NCBI RefSeq assembly: GCF_033954455.1
Contig: NZ_CP121473.1
Span: 558,001-622,000, forward strand
Direction of reading: 5' to 3'
Length of the DNA stretch: 64,000 nucleotides
Origin: Thiorhodovibrio litoralis
Lineage (GTDB): Bacteria; Pseudomonadota; Gammaproteobacteria; Chromatiales; Chromatiaceae
Part shown: positions 28,061 through 37,151 of the stretch, piece by piece
Numbering within the stretch: position 1 is the stretch's first letter
Layout: every line of letters begins with the position of its first letter
Made by a program: the position numbers and the translations under genes
Notes under the pieces: generated by a model
The model's input: the letters and a program-made list of their open reading frames with translations, nothing else
What the model was told of the DNA's origin: nothing
Databases searched by the model: none

Positions 28061-29482
28061 ATGCTTGACCAAACGCAGACCTCCCAAGCGCAGATGGCCG
28101 ATCAGCGCACCGTTTTCGACCTCGACCTGATCAAGCGCTACGACCAGAGCGGCCCGCGCTATACCTCCTACCCCACCGCGGTCGAATTCCACGATGGCTT
28201 CAACGAGGCCGCCTACCGCGCCACCTGCGAACGCAGCAACTCGAGCAAGCGTCCGCTGTCGCTGTATTTTCACATCCCTTTCTGCGACACCCTGTGCTTC
28301 TACTGCGCCTGCAACAAGGTCGCCACCAAAGATCGCAGCCTCGCCCAGCCTTACCTCGAGCGCATGTACCGCGAGATGGAGATGCAGAGCGCGCTCTTTG
28401 ATGATGACCGCGTGGTCGAGCAACTCCACTGGGGCGGCGGCACCCCGACCTTCATCAGCCAGCAGCAGATGCGTGAGCTGATGGATCAGACGCGCAAGAA
28501 TTTCCGCCTGCTTGATGATGACAGCGGTGAGTATTCCATTGAGATCGACCCGCGCGAGGCCGGAGGCGACACCGTCAAGCTGCTGCGTGAGCTGGGCTTT
28601 AACCGCATGAGCCTCGGCGTGCAGGATTTTGACACCAAGGTGCAGAAAGCCGTCAACCGCATTCAGACCGAGGCTGAAACCATGGCAGTGCTTGAGGCCG
28701 CGCGCAAGGTTGGCTTTGGCTCTATCAGCATCGATCTCATCTACGGCCTGCCCTTCCAGGACCCGGATGAATTCAGCAAGACACTCGATAAGGTCATCGA
28801 TGCCGCGCCCGAGCGGGTGTCGGTATTCAACTACGCCCACCTGCCATCACGCTTCAGCCCGCAGCGACGCATCAAGGATGATGATCTGCCGCCGCCTCAG
28901 GTCAAACTCGACATCTTGCAAATGACCATCGAGCGCCTGACCGACGCCGGTTGGCTCTACATCGGCATGGACCATTTCGCCCGTCCGGACGATGAGCTGG
29001 CGCTGGCGCAGCGCAATGGCACCCTCTATCGCAACTTCCAGGGCTACTCCACCCATGCCGACGCCGACCTGATTGGCCTGGGTGTCACCTCCATCGGCAA
29101 GGTGGCCAACACCTATGGCCAGAACCAGCGCGAGATGGAAGCCTACAACGCCGACATCGACGCCGGCCGCCTAGCCGTCTTCCGCGGCATTGAGCTCAAT
29201 CGCGACGACGAACTGCGCCGCGATGTCATCACCCGCCTCATCTGCAACTTCAAGCTCGACTACGCCGAGGTCGAGCGCGTGTGGGACATTCAGTTTAGCG
29301 ACTACTTCGCTACAGGCCTGAGCAAACTGAAGAACATGGAAGCCGATGGCCTGCTCGAAACTGACGCTGGTGGCATCCGCGTCCTGCCCAAAGGCCGACT
29401 ACTCATCCGCAACATCTGCATGGCCTTCGACGCCTACCTCGAGGCCAAGCAAGGGCCGGTTGGCTTCTCGAAAGTGATCTGA
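28061..29482 (+). CDS. hemN: Oxygen-independent coproporphyrinogen III oxidase
   Basis: A radical SAM enzyme that converts coproporphyrinogen III to protoporphyrinogen IX without oxygen, needed for haem and, where present, bacteriochlorophyll. From ATG 28061 it has 473 residues; GTG 28022 and ATG 28094 are alternatives. The cluster motif is FCDTLCFYCAC with C75, C79 and C82, followed by the extra C84 seen in true HemN. Other family marks are SGPRYTSYPTAVEF near the start, LHWGGGTPTF and the C-terminal HemN domain. The presence of SGPRYTSYPT separates it from HemW. It stands alone, with hairpins after the stop and a convergent gene beyond. No clear FNR box was seen in its short leader. Confidence 0.95.
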   Translation: MLDQTQTSQAQMADQRTVFDLDLIKRYDQSGPRYTSYPTAVEFHDGFNEAAYRATCERSNSSKRPLSLYFHIPFCDTLCFYCACNKVATKDRSLAQPYLERMYREMEMQSALFDDDRVVEQLHWGGGTPTFISQQQMRELMDQTRKNFRLLDDDSGEYSIEIDPREAGGDTVKLLRELGFNRMSLGVQDFDTKVQKAVNRIQTEAETMAVLEAARKVGFGSISIDLIYGLPFQDPDEFSKTLDKVIDAAPERVSVFNYAHLPSRFSPQRRIKDDDLPPPQVKLDILQMTIERLTDAGWLYIGMDHFARPDDELALAQRNGTLYRNFQGYSTHADADLIGLGVTSIGKVANTYGQNQREMEAYNADIDAGRLAVFRGIELNRDDELRRDVITRLICNFKLDYAEVERVWDIQFSDYFATGLSKLKNMEADGLLETDAGGIRVLPKGRLLIRNICMAFDAYLEAKQGPVGFSKVI

Positions 29483-29579
29483 GCGGGGCGCTCAGGTGGA
29501 TACGGCAGGAGAGGGTCGAGGAGGAGGGTAAAGACACGCGACCCAAGCAAAACCTGCTTGAGTCTGTATCTGCGGGATA

Positions 29580-29609
29580 GCAGCGAGTGAGCAATTAGCT
29601 CACCGCTGC
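29580..29609. terminator. Hairpin downstream of hemN
   Basis: The arms GCAGCGAGTGAGC (29580-29592) and GCTCACCGCTGC (29598-29609) pair with one bulged A around the loop AATTA. It sits about 100 nt after hemN, in the gap between convergent genes. Confidence 0.6.
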
Positions 29610-29621
29610 TATTCAGTTAGC

Positions 29622-29646
29622 AATTTCCAGTTGGAAATTATTTCTT
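29622..29646. terminator. Second hairpin between the convergent genes
   Basis: AATTTCC-AGTT-GGAAATT (29622-29639) is a perfect stem-loop followed on the plus strand by ATTTCTT. It overlaps the last two bases of the stop codon of the minus-strand FG-GAP gene, so the pair of hairpins could serve both directions. Confidence 0.55.
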
Positions 29647-31221
29647 GACAGCAGGCCAGATCGTCACATCGGCGGTGAACTCGCCAAAGTCTCTCACAAG
29701 CAGGCTGTCTTTGTGGACAAGGACGGAGCCTACATTGTCGAAGAGTTCAACGCGCGCTTCATTTGCGACACCGCGACTGGCGATGACCTCAACTATGCCG
29801 TCGCCATTCAAATCTTCTGCAGATGGCCGGACAGCACCTGAGCTGCCACCGTATTCTTGACCCGAAAGCTCCGCAAAACCAAAGGGCAGCAAATAGCCAT
29901 CCGGCTCCGAGTGGAAGAGTTCCATGGTGCCGTCAGCACCCTCACCGAGGCCAAGAATGACGTCGTCGCGTCCGTCCTGGTCGAGATCCCCGGTTGCTGG
30001 CCAGGTTTCCCCGTTAACGCCGGCATAATCAAGCCAGCTCAAGGAAAAAAACTGGTCGTCACTGCCTAACAAGGCGCTTGGCTGCCCGGGTTCGGAGGGA
30101 GTCATTCCGGTGATGCCATCTTTAATGACAAAATTCCCGCCACCGTTGCTATTGGCAATGTTCGCAGTCGTGCCAAGGCCGATAATCAATTCTGAAACAC
30201 TGTCGCCGTCGATATCACCGAGCGCTGGCCGTGTTTCGCCGTTCATCTGTGCGTACTCTGGCCAGCCAACTTCCGTCCAGCCGGAACTCACAAGGGTACC
30301 ATTACCCTGGTCGTCCTCCTGGTAGGAGAAGACTTGCATCATACCGCCACCGCCGGCACCGAGCCCGACGATAATCTCGGCGCGGCCATCACCGTCGATG
30401 TCCCCGACCGCAGGAAGGGTCTCACCGTTTTGGCTGTTGTAGTCGACCCAGTCGATTTTTCCCCATGCCAAGGGCGTGAGGTCGTCATCGAAAACCTGAA
30501 AAATACCGCCCGGAACACCGGGAACGCCTTGAACAGGTCCTAGCCCAATGACCAGCTCGTCGCGGCCATCACCGTCGATGTCACCCGTTGCCGGGCGAGT
30601 TTCGCCGCTCAGCGCGTTGTATTCTGGCCAATCCAACAGGACGCGGTTTTCTTCGAGCCAATCAGGACTCAAGACCGATGTCCATCCACCATCTTGCGGG
30701 TAGGGACCGAACCCGGTGAGCAATTTTGGAATCACCGGGGCTTCGGCGGTGGCTGGCGAGAGGTCTGTGCTCGGGTCGCTACCATCGGCGAGGCTGCGTC
30801 CGCTAGCCTTTCTGCTGTTTGCCTGTCTGGAATTACCGACAGCACCGGCAGGGGAGCGAATTTGGTCTGATCTCGTGGGTCGAACCTGAGATTGGGTTTG
30901 AGGTTGGGCCTGGACCTCGTTCGATGCGGGCGACTCATTTCCTTGGCCGTCGTAAGCAGTCACAATAAAGTAGAAGGGCTGGTTGCCAGCGAGGCCACCA
31001 ATACTATGTTGGGTGGTTTTGCCGACGTCGATGACCTCGGTGTAAGTGCCGGAGGCATTTCCGTAGTGGACGCGATACCCTGCCACTCGGCTGTCATCAA
31101 CCGGGTCCCATGCAAGGTTGTATGTGGCTGCAAAAACGATCGAACTCGATAAACAGAACAACCCGCACAAAGCAGTTGTGGTATGCTTTGTGCTAGTATA
31201 TCTTGTGCTAAATGCCGCCAT
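29638..31221 (-). CDS. Exported fibronectin III / FG-GAP repeat protein
   Basis: A 527-residue exported protein. A hydrophobic segment (about residues 16-32) precedes a fibronectin type III domain (AATYNLAWDPVDDSRVAGYRV to FYFIVTAYDGQGNES, about 32-100). After a Gln/Ser/Arg-rich linker come five FG-GAP/VCBS-like repeats with the core NGETRPATGDIDGDGRDEL and LGLG ends, giving calcium-binding D-x-D-x-D-G loops; the repeats would form most of a beta-propeller. A strong AGGAGG site precedes ATG 31221. It lies at the edge of an exopolysaccharide locus, downstream of a Wzz-like/CpsD-like pair on the same strand, and is probably a secreted or surface matrix protein. No catalytic motif is seen and no C-terminal sorting signal. 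Confidence 0.8.
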   Translation of the reverse strand: MAAFSTRYTSTKHTTTALCGLFCLSSSIVFAATYNLAWDPVDDSRVAGYRVHYGNASGTYTEVIDVGKTTQHSIGGLAGNQPFYFIVTAYDGQGNESPASNEVQAQPQTQSQVRPTRSDQIRSPAGAVGNSRQANSRKASGRSLADGSDPSTDLSPATAEAPVIPKLLTGFGPYPQDGGWTSVLSPDWLEENRVLLDWPEYNALSGETRPATGDIDGDGRDELVIGLGPVQGVPGVPGGIFQVFDDDLTPLAWGKIDWVDYNSQNGETLPAVGDIDGDGRAEIIVGLGAGGGGMMQVFSYQEDDQGNGTLVSSGWTEVGWPEYAQMNGETRPALGDIDGDSVSELIIGLGTTANIANSNGGGNFVIKDGITGMTPSEPGQPSALLGSDDQFFSLSWLDYAGVNGETWPATGDLDQDGRDDVILGLGEGADGTMELFHSEPDGYLLPFGFAELSGQEYGGSSGAVRPSAEDLNGDGIVEVIASRGVANEARVELFDNVGSVLVHKDSLLVRDFGEFTADVTIWPAVKK

Positions 31222-31311
31222 CGTCTGGTAACCTCCTGTAGGTTCTGCCCTCGGGGTTCTATCCTAAATAATAGCAGGTTCCCGGAAAAATACGTCCTAA
31301 ATCAGCCGCGT

Positions 31312-32112
31312 TCACTTGGCCGGCGATTGGTTGTTCGTGGATAAGTGGTCTGCGTCGATCACGGTTCCTAGCACTCGTAGCCCGAGGTAACGCGCCATTT
31401 GACGCTCGGACTTGAACGCTGCGTTTAAAAGCTCCTTGATGCCAACGACCAGCAAGAAGGTGATCATCAAGGCTGCAAAAGTGATCAGTGCTGGCGTCAG
31501 TTTTGCCCAGTGGAACGGAGAGCTTGCGCTGCCGGTGACAATGGATTGTTCCGGGTTCAGCACTGCTTGCGCCGGGGGTTGTTGGCCGTCGGCGCTTGAG
31601 CCTTCCGGTGTCGAAGCCGGTGTCGAAGTTTGGCCCGCGCGAGTGCTGCCGCTCTGAGCGCGTCTGATGAGCCGCTGGGAAAAAAATTCGACCAAGGCGA
31701 CCCCAAGGGTTTCGCTCTGACCTTGGTAGCGGATGCGCAACTCCCCGGGCGAGGTGCGCTCGAAGGTCATGGTGTCGTGCACCACGCGGCCTAGGGCAAA
31801 TTCGTTCAGCTGGACGTTATCAGGCAGCATTCCGGTCAGGCTCAATTGCTTACGGAGTTGCATCGTCGCGAACTGTTCGTTGAATAAACCCTCTGGCTCA
31901 GCAAGCAGCTGGGATAGCGGGATGACGTTGACCGGGCTATCGCTTGCTGCGATGGGCGGATCGCCCGCGAACGAAAACGCCTGGTATGCGAATGAAAGGT
32001 CCGGGCGGATGACGGCCCAGCCGCCGACGAGAAGCGAGACCGCAACAATGACCAACAGCCATGCCTTGTGCGCAACAATTGCGTGGCGGTATCGTCGAAA
32101 AAAGAAAAACAT
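31312..32112 (-). CDS. Wzz-like chain-length determinant, short form
   Basis: A 266-residue inner-membrane protein with two membrane segments, one near 18-37 (AWLLVIVAVSLLVGGWAVI) and one near 203-225 (LTPALITFAALMITFLLVV). Between them lies a periplasmic domain of about 165 residues with a Ser/Thr/Pro/Gln-rich stretch before the second helix. This topology is that of Wzz/PCP proteins, but the coiled-coil part is nearly absent and sequence similarity is weak. The C-terminal cytoplasmic tail (LLNAAFKSERQMARYLGLRVLGTVID) is like the end of chain-length proteins that contact CpsD-type ATPases. It follows the CpsD-like gene by 15 nt on the same strand. Function is inferred from topology and neighbourhood. 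Confidence 0.6.
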   Translation of the reverse strand: MFFFFRRYRHAIVAHKAWLLVIVAVSLLVGGWAVIRPDLSFAYQAFSFAGDPPIAASDSPVNVIPLSQLLAEPEGLFNEQFATMQLRKQLSLTGMLPDNVQLNEFALGRVVHDTMTFERTSPGELRIRYQGQSETLGVALVEFFSQRLIRRAQSGSTRAGQTSTPASTPEGSSADGQQPPAQAVLNPEQSIVTGSASSPFHWAKLTPALITFAALMITFLLVVGIKELLNAAFKSERQMARYLGLRVLGTVIDADHLSTNNQSPAK

Positions 32113-32127
32113 GGATTTAGTGCCAAC

Positions 32128-32817
32128 CTAGCGGGTTTTCTGGGGGCGGAGTTGGTTATTCACAACGCCGAGGATATTCACGCCGGCACCCTCCAGTATT
32201 TTTTGGGATCTCCGGACATTTTGCCTTAGGGAAACGCCTGCTTGTACAACGAGAACCACGCCATCGGCGATTGCGCCGAGGATGACCGGGTCCATCATCT
32301 GGCGATTGGTCGGTATGACCGATGACGCATCAATGATGATAAATTGGTAAGACTGCTTGGCCTCCTCGATCAAGCGAGTGGCGATTTTGTACCAACCGCT
32401 GACCGAATGCGGCTCTTGGCGGCCGTGATCGGCAGGCGCTGTGATCATGTCGCAGTTTTCGATGCCGGTGGGGCGTGCAAGTTCCGCCACGCTGGCCGTT
32501 GTGTAGCGGTCAATCGTTTCCCCGATACCGAGTCCGAAGTACCCATGCAGGGCGGGGCGGAACCAGTTGCAATCAACCGCCAGAACAGAGCCTCTCCCCA
32601 GTAGCGCCGCCGACGCAGCAAGGGTGGCGGTCGTCAAGGTTTTCCCCTCATCGCGACATGCGCTCGTGACCAGCAGCGAGGCCGTCGGCTGGCGCCCGAG
32701 GGCATTGTCAACAGCGAGGAAAATTCGCCTTGATTCAGCGGCTTGCTCAAGGACTTTGCGGCGGTCCTCCAGCTCCTTCATGGTTCCGCTCCTGGCGTCA
32801 ACTGCGCGCGGCACCAT
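32128..32817 (-). CDS. CpsD/CapB-like ATPase with altered motifs
   Basis: A 229-residue protein of the CpsD/CapB (BY-kinase-like, MinD-type) family. The P-loop is TSACRDEGKTLTTATLA (about 52-68): GKT is kept but the usual PGEGKS context is not. The second Walker motif is SVLAVDCNWFRPAL, in place of the common 'LIDADLRRP', and the Walker B strand FIIIDASSV lacks the usual Pro-Pro. There is no tyrosine cluster at the C-terminus (QLRPQKTR). This suggests an ATPase partner of the short Wzz-like protein rather than an autophosphorylating tyrosine kinase. An internal ATG at 32781 (MKELEDRRK) is an equally good start. It is transcribed away from the polysaccharide export gene. Confidence 0.7.
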   Translation of the reverse strand: MVPRAVDARSGTMKELEDRRKVLEQAAESRRIFLAVDNALGRQPTASLLVTSACRDEGKTLTTATLAASAALLGRGSVLAVDCNWFRPALHGYFGLGIGETIDRYTTASVAELARPTGIENCDMITAPADHGRQEPHSVSGWYKIATRLIEEAKQSYQFIIIDASSVIPTNRQMMDPVILGAIADGVVLVVQAGVSLRQNVRRSQKILEGAGVNILGVVNNQLRPQKTR

Positions 32818-33185
32818 GCCCGGTTGCTCAAGATGGCAAAGGCGTCGTCAGGGCTCGGAGGCTGAGGTACGTCAGATCTCATGGGGCGGATCTCATGGAG
32901 GGCGGGACTCTATTAACGGTTGGGTTCGATATTGATCAATATCGGACAGAACAGCAAAGGTTACAACCAATCTCGGTTTTCAGCAACGACCGGGGCCAAC
33001 AATTGAGCGGGGCATGGACGCTCATCGCCTTCTCAAAGGCCTGCTTCGGGGTGATAATGCCCGAGAAGGCGCCAAGACTGCAGCTAGACTGCGGCGGGGC
33101 GCTGCGCGAGCAAAACTGGCATGTGTCGGTCGGTGCAGGCCAAGCGCTTGATTTTTTATAGTCTACAGATAGAGGGAGCGACACT
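32818..33185. other. Divergent promoter region in the exopolysaccharide locus
   Basis: This 368 bp gap lies between the minus-strand CpsD-like gene and the plus-strand polysaccharide export gene, so it should hold two promoters. A TATAGT hexamer at 33159-33164, about 22 bp before the export ATG, and the nearby AT-rich stretch are the best candidate -10 region for the plus strand. No ORF longer than noise was convincing and no regulator site could be named. Confidence 0.35.
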
Positions 33186-33821
33186 ATGCAGCGGCAGCAG
33201 TTCTGTTCACGAGGGACATGGGCGACTTGGCTCAAGGTGGGGCTGTGCGGGATGGCCGTCCTCTCGGTTTCCTTGGCCGCGATGGCCAACGATGTGGCCG
33301 AGCCGCAAGGAGCCCCAGAAGCAACGACGGCCGAGTCCGTAGGTTACGGTCTGCAGCCGGGTGACATTATCCTCATCTCAATCTGGGGCGAGGAAGGGCT
33401 GGATCGGCCGGTACTGGTTGGCCCGGATGGGCGGATTTCCTTTCCGCTGGTCGGAAACCTCCAGGCTGGTGGGCGCACTGTCGAGGAGCTCACCGGCATT
33501 ATCGCCAAGCGTGTCTCCCGATATGTGCCAAACCCGTTGGTGACCGTCAGTCTGCAAGACATCCCTGGTAACCGCATTTATATCCTCGGGCGGGTCAATA
33601 AGCCGGGCGATTTCGTCATCGGCCGCGACGTGCAGGTGATGCAGGCGTTGGCGATGGCTGGTGGCTTGACCGCATTTGCTGATCGAAAATCTATTAACGT
33701 GCTGCGCACCGTGGACGGCAAGCAGTTGCAGATTCCGTTCAACTACAAGGAAGTCGAACGCGGCAAGAACCTCCAGCAAAATATTCCACTTCAGGCTGGC
33801 GACGTCATCGTCGTGCCCTAG
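33186..33821 (+). CDS. Polysaccharide export protein (Wza-like, SLBB)
   Basis: A periplasmic or outer-membrane polysaccharide export protein of 211 residues. A signal peptide (to about residue 38, AAMA-ND) has no lipobox Cys. The Poly_export domain follows: GYGLQPGDIILISIWGEE, then VGPDGRISFPLVGNLQAGG and TVEELTGIIAKRVSRYV. One SLBB-like domain follows (RIYILGRVNKPGDFVIG, ALAMAGGLTAFADRKSINVL). At this size it matches the short export proteins of XrtA/PEP-CTERM-type exopolysaccharide loci, shorter than Wza (about 380). GGGAG lies before the ATG. A clear terminator follows, so it may be transcribed apart from the next genes. Confidence 0.88.
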   Translation: MQRQQFCSRGTWATWLKVGLCGMAVLSVSLAAMANDVAEPQGAPEATTAESVGYGLQPGDIILISIWGEEGLDRPVLVGPDGRISFPLVGNLQAGGRTVEELTGIIAKRVSRYVPNPLVTVSLQDIPGNRIYILGRVNKPGDFVIGRDVQVMQALAMAGGLTAFADRKSINVLRTVDGKQLQIPFNYKEVERGKNLQQNIPLQAGDVIVVP

Positions 33822-33874
33822 GCGGGACTGCTTGAACGAGCCTTAGCGACGGGCTTTCGTCTGTTAGTAGAGTT

Positions 33875-33904
33875 AAACCCAACCAAAGCGGTTGGGTTTT
33901 TTTT
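33875..33904 (+). terminator. Intrinsic terminator after the polysaccharide export gene
   Basis: AAACCCAACC and GGTTGGGTTT form a perfect stem around AAAGC (33875-33899), followed by a run of Ts to 33904. It is a textbook Rho-independent terminator 54 nt after the stop. Confidence 0.93.
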
Positions 33905-33989
33905 GAAAAAAAGACTGGCGGAATTCTCTATTTCTCATATCCTTGGAGGTGTAATCTAACATTCAGTCGAGAAAAAGGGGTTGAGGGCG

Positions 33990-35207
33990 TTGCCAAATCA
34001 GACTGCAGTGCGTTTGTGGCTTAGGCCTCGGGATTTGGCTGGCAGCCGGCGGGCATGGTCCCGCTCGTGGCTTCTGGCGCTTGCCACGCTGCTGCCGTTA
34101 TCAGCATCAGCGCAGGATTGGTACCTGCAGCCAAAGGCCAGCCTAGACACCTTCTACGACGACAACGTGCGACTGACAACCGTCGACGCGCAAAGCTCTG
34201 CTGGCGCGATCGCCAGCGCCGAGGCTGAATTCGGCCGCCGCACCGAGGTCAGCGAGGTCGCGATCCGCAGCGAAGTCAGCAATCGCACCTATGACGCGGT
34301 TTCTGAGCTCAACAGGACCGACGGATTGCTCGAGTTGAACTCAGCCTATCAACTCGAACGCAACGGCTTCGGCCTCGACGCCCTTATCGACTACGACTCG
34401 ACCCTCACCAGCGAGGTGGCAACCTCCGGTTTTGTGCAAGTCAACAAACGCCGCACAAGTCTATTTGCTGCCCCGTCTTGGACTTACTCGCTCACCGACC
34501 GCGCCAGTCTTGAGTTCGGTGCCAACTACACAGACGTGACCTACGAGGATGTTGGGGAGATCCCCTTGTATAACTATCGCATGAGCGGCGGCAGCATTGG
34601 CGGCACCTACCTTTGGAGTGAACGCACGCAGCTTTTTTCCCAGCTGACTTTCGACCGCTACGAGGCCGACCAAGTGGGCACCAGCTCTGATACAATTGGC
34701 CTGCTTGTCGGTGGCGCCTATGCGATTTCTGAGCGTTTGTCGTTGACAGCGCTGGTTGGTCCACGATTGGCTACGTCTGAAACGCCAAGTCCACTCGGCG
34801 GCACGGAGACTCAGGACAGCACCGGGGTGCTGGTGGATCTCTCGGTCGAGAAGCGTTTCAACGTCGGCAAACTGGAACTCTCGGGTTCCCAGGCACTCCT
34901 ACCGAGCAGCAACGGCGATCTCGCGAGCACGACATCCGCCGGCTTAGATCTTGACTATCCGATCGGTGCGCGTTGGTCGCTGCTGGTTGGCGCCGATGCC
35001 TACCGCAATCGTAATCCCGACGGTGAGGAAAGCATCAATGACCGTGATTACGTCTCGCTCGAGCCGCGGTTGCGTCATCAGCTCGGGGATTGGTGGCAAC
35101 TGGACCTTGGCTACCGCGTACGTTACCAGAAATACACTGAGCAACAGGAGAGTGCCTTTTCCAACGCCGTCTTTCTCAACCTGGGCTACACCCCAGCGCC
35201 GCGCTGA
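33990..35207 (+). CDS. Outer-membrane beta-barrel protein of the exopolysaccharide locus
   Basis: A protein of about 405 residues with an Arg-rich N-terminus, a hydrophobic signal (WLLALATLLPLSASAQD) and many alternating amphipathic strands ending in aromatic residues (NAVFLNLGYTPAPR). This is an outer-membrane barrel of about 16-18 strands, similar in type to the TIGR03016-like barrels found in PEP-CTERM exopolysaccharide loci. It begins YLQPKASLDTFYDDNVRL, a common opening for that group. There is no ATG: the start must be TTG 33990 (AAGGGG 9 nt upstream) or TTG 33981. It probably lets the polysaccharide cross the outer membrane. The chain-length gene follows 55 nt later. Confidence 0.82.
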   Translation: MPNQTAVRLWLRPRDLAGSRRAWSRSWLLALATLLPLSASAQDWYLQPKASLDTFYDDNVRLTTVDAQSSAGAIASAEAEFGRRTEVSEVAIRSEVSNRTYDAVSELNRTDGLLELNSAYQLERNGFGLDALIDYDSTLTSEVATSGFVQVNKRRTSLFAAPSWTYSLTDRASLEFGANYTDVTYEDVGEIPLYNYRMSGGSIGGTYLWSERTQLFSQLTFDRYEADQVGTSSDTIGLLVGGAYAISERLSLTALVGPRLATSETPSPLGGTETQDSTGVLVDLSVEKRFNVGKLELSGSQALLPSSNGDLASTTSAGLDLDYPIGARWSLLVGADAYRNRNPDGEESINDRDYVSLEPRLRHQLGDWWQLDLGYRVRYQKYTEQQESAFSNAVFLNLGYTPAPR

Positions 35208-35262
35208 GTGGATCGCCCCCTGGGCTTGGCTTTCCTAATGGCCGCATCGGACCCTTGCCTTT

Positions 35263-37143
35263 ATGTTTATGTTTACCGACAGTGAAAGGAATCCTGCAGT
35301 TGCCTCGGCAACCCCCTCTGCGCTTCAGGTGTTAGATTCGCCCGGGTCCTCGGCTCCCCACATGATGGAAGAGCATGCGCTCAGCCTCGACGACTACATT
35401 GCGATCCTCAAGCGCCGCAAGTGGCAGCTCATCATCCCCGTGGTCGTGCTGTCGGTGATCGCCATGATCACTGCGGTTTTGCTGCCGCCGACTTATCGCT
35501 CAACGGCCACCATTCTGATCGAACAGCAAGAGATCCCTGACGAACTGGTTCGCTCGACCGTCACCAGCTTCGCTGACCAACGGGTGCAGACCATCAGCCA
35601 GCGGGTCATGACCACCGAGAATCTCGGGAAGCTCATTGAAAGCTATCATCTTTATCCGGAGTTGATGCAGCGCTACGGTCTGGTTTCTGCCGTCGAGCAG
35701 ATGCGCGAAGATATCAAGCTCGAGATGATCAGCGCCGATGTCATCGATCCCCGTAGTGGTCGCCCAGGTGAAGCGACCATCGCCTTCTCTCTGTCTTTCG
35801 AGAGCGAGTCGCCCGCCATGGCGCAGCGCGTCGCCAACGACATCACCTCGCTCTTTCTCAGCGAGAATTTGAAAGACCGTCAGGAATCGGCCAAACAGAC
35901 CGCAGTCTTCCTGCAAAACGAGGCCAACAAGCTCGCCGATCGGCTTTCCTTGCTCGAGGCGAAGTTGGCGGAGTTCAAAGAAAAGCATGGCGATAGTCTG
36001 CCGGAGCTCAAAGCGCTCAACATGCAACTGATTCAGCGCACTGAGGATCATTTGCGCGACACCGAACAGGCGGTGCGCACCCTGCAGGAGCGAAAAATCT
36101 ATCTGGAAGGGCAACTCGCGCAGATCGATCCCTACAGCGAGCTGTTCTCTTCCGATGGCAGACGCGTGCTCGGGCCGGTGGATCGGCTGAAGGCGCTCGA
36201 GGCGGAGTATGCGGAGGTGGCGGCGCGTTATTCGAGCCAGCATCCTGAGCGCATGCGCCTTGAACGCGAAATCGCCACCCTGCGCCAGCAAGTCGGGAAA
36301 TCCGCGAATGTCACGGCAGGGCTCGAGCGGGCCTTGGATGCGCAGCAGGAGGAACTGGCGGATCTGCGCAAGCGCTACTCGAACGAGCATCCAGACGTCA
36401 AAGCCTTGACCAGTGCCATCGCGATTACCAAACGCCAGCTCGCGACAGCAAGGAAGGCTGGTTCAGCTGATCCAGCAGGCGTGTCCGACGCTGATAATCC
36501 CGCCTACGTTCAACTCCAGGCCCAATTGCACTCGGCAGACGTGGAGCTGCGCTCGCTTCAGGAATCTCGCGAGGAGACCCGCACCAAGCTTGCCGAGCTG
36601 GAGCAGCGCATCACCAAGGGCCCGAGAATCGAGCAAGAGTACCAGGCATTGACGCGCGACCATGAAAATGCCATGGCAACCTATAGCGAGGTCAAGCAGC
36701 GCCTGGTGGCAGCCGAACTCGGCGAGGCGATGGAGACCGAGCGCAAAGGGGAGCGTTTCTCCCTCATCGAGCCACCGCTATTGCCTGAGCAGCCGGCGAA
36801 GCCGAACCGGCTCGCGATCGCCTTCCTTGGGCTGGTGCTTGCGTTTGGCGGAGGCGTCGGCAATCTCGCGTTGCGCGAGGCGTTGGACAGAAGCGTGCAC
36901 GACGTCCGTGACATGGAGATGATCATCATGGCCCCACCCTTGGCTGTGATCCCCTTCATCGAGACCGAAGCCGATATCCGCCGGCGCAACAGGCAGAGGT
37001 TGCAGCTCATACTCGGCAGTATTCTTGCTGTGACATTGGTAACAGGCGCTGTGCATTTATTCGTAATGCCGCTTGACGTCGCCTGGTTCAAGGTTCTCGA
37101 CCGGGCAGGTCTGTTGAATACCGCCCCACCTAGCGCGCGCTGA
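35263..37143 (+). CDS. GumC/Wzz-type polysaccharide chain-length determinant
   Basis: A 626-residue inner-membrane polysaccharide co-polymerase. The Wzz domain begins with SLDDYIAILKRRKWQLIIP and the first membrane helix (about 53-75), followed by LPPTYRSTATILIEQQEIP. Long coiled-coil segments run over about 200-330 and 345-470. The end has the GumC/GNVR-like region GPRIEQEYQALTRDHENAM, a Pro-rich motif (EPPLLPEQPAKPNR), a second helix (about 516-535) and a third near 580-602. The C-terminal tail is short. It should set the chain length of the exopolysaccharide with the CpsD-like ATPase encoded 8 nt downstream. Confidence 0.9.
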   Translation: MFMFTDSERNPAVASATPSALQVLDSPGSSAPHMMEEHALSLDDYIAILKRRKWQLIIPVVVLSVIAMITAVLLPPTYRSTATILIEQQEIPDELVRSTVTSFADQRVQTISQRVMTTENLGKLIESYHLYPELMQRYGLVSAVEQMREDIKLEMISADVIDPRSGRPGEATIAFSLSFESESPAMAQRVANDITSLFLSENLKDRQESAKQTAVFLQNEANKLADRLSLLEAKLAEFKEKHGDSLPELKALNMQLIQRTEDHLRDTEQAVRTLQERKIYLEGQLAQIDPYSELFSSDGRRVLGPVDRLKALEAEYAEVAARYSSQHPERMRLEREIATLRQQVGKSANVTAGLERALDAQQEELADLRKRYSNEHPDVKALTSAIAITKRQLATARKAGSADPAGVSDADNPAYVQLQAQLHSADVELRSLQESREETRTKLAELEQRITKGPRIEQEYQALTRDHENAMATYSEVKQRLVAAELGEAMETERKGERFSLIEPPLLPEQPAKPNRLAIAFLGLVLAFGGGVGNLALREALDRSVHDVRDMEMIIMAPPLAVIPFIETEADIRRRNRQRLQLILGSILAVTLVTGAVHLFVMPLDVAWFKVLDRAGLLNTAPPSAR

Positions 37144-37151
37144 TATCGGCC

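Noticed and set aside
29800-30640. Regularly spaced similar segments suggestive of a DNA repeat array
   Set aside because: They are diverged FG-GAP protein repeats inside a gene, not a CRISPR or satellite; no CRISPR array was seen in the window.
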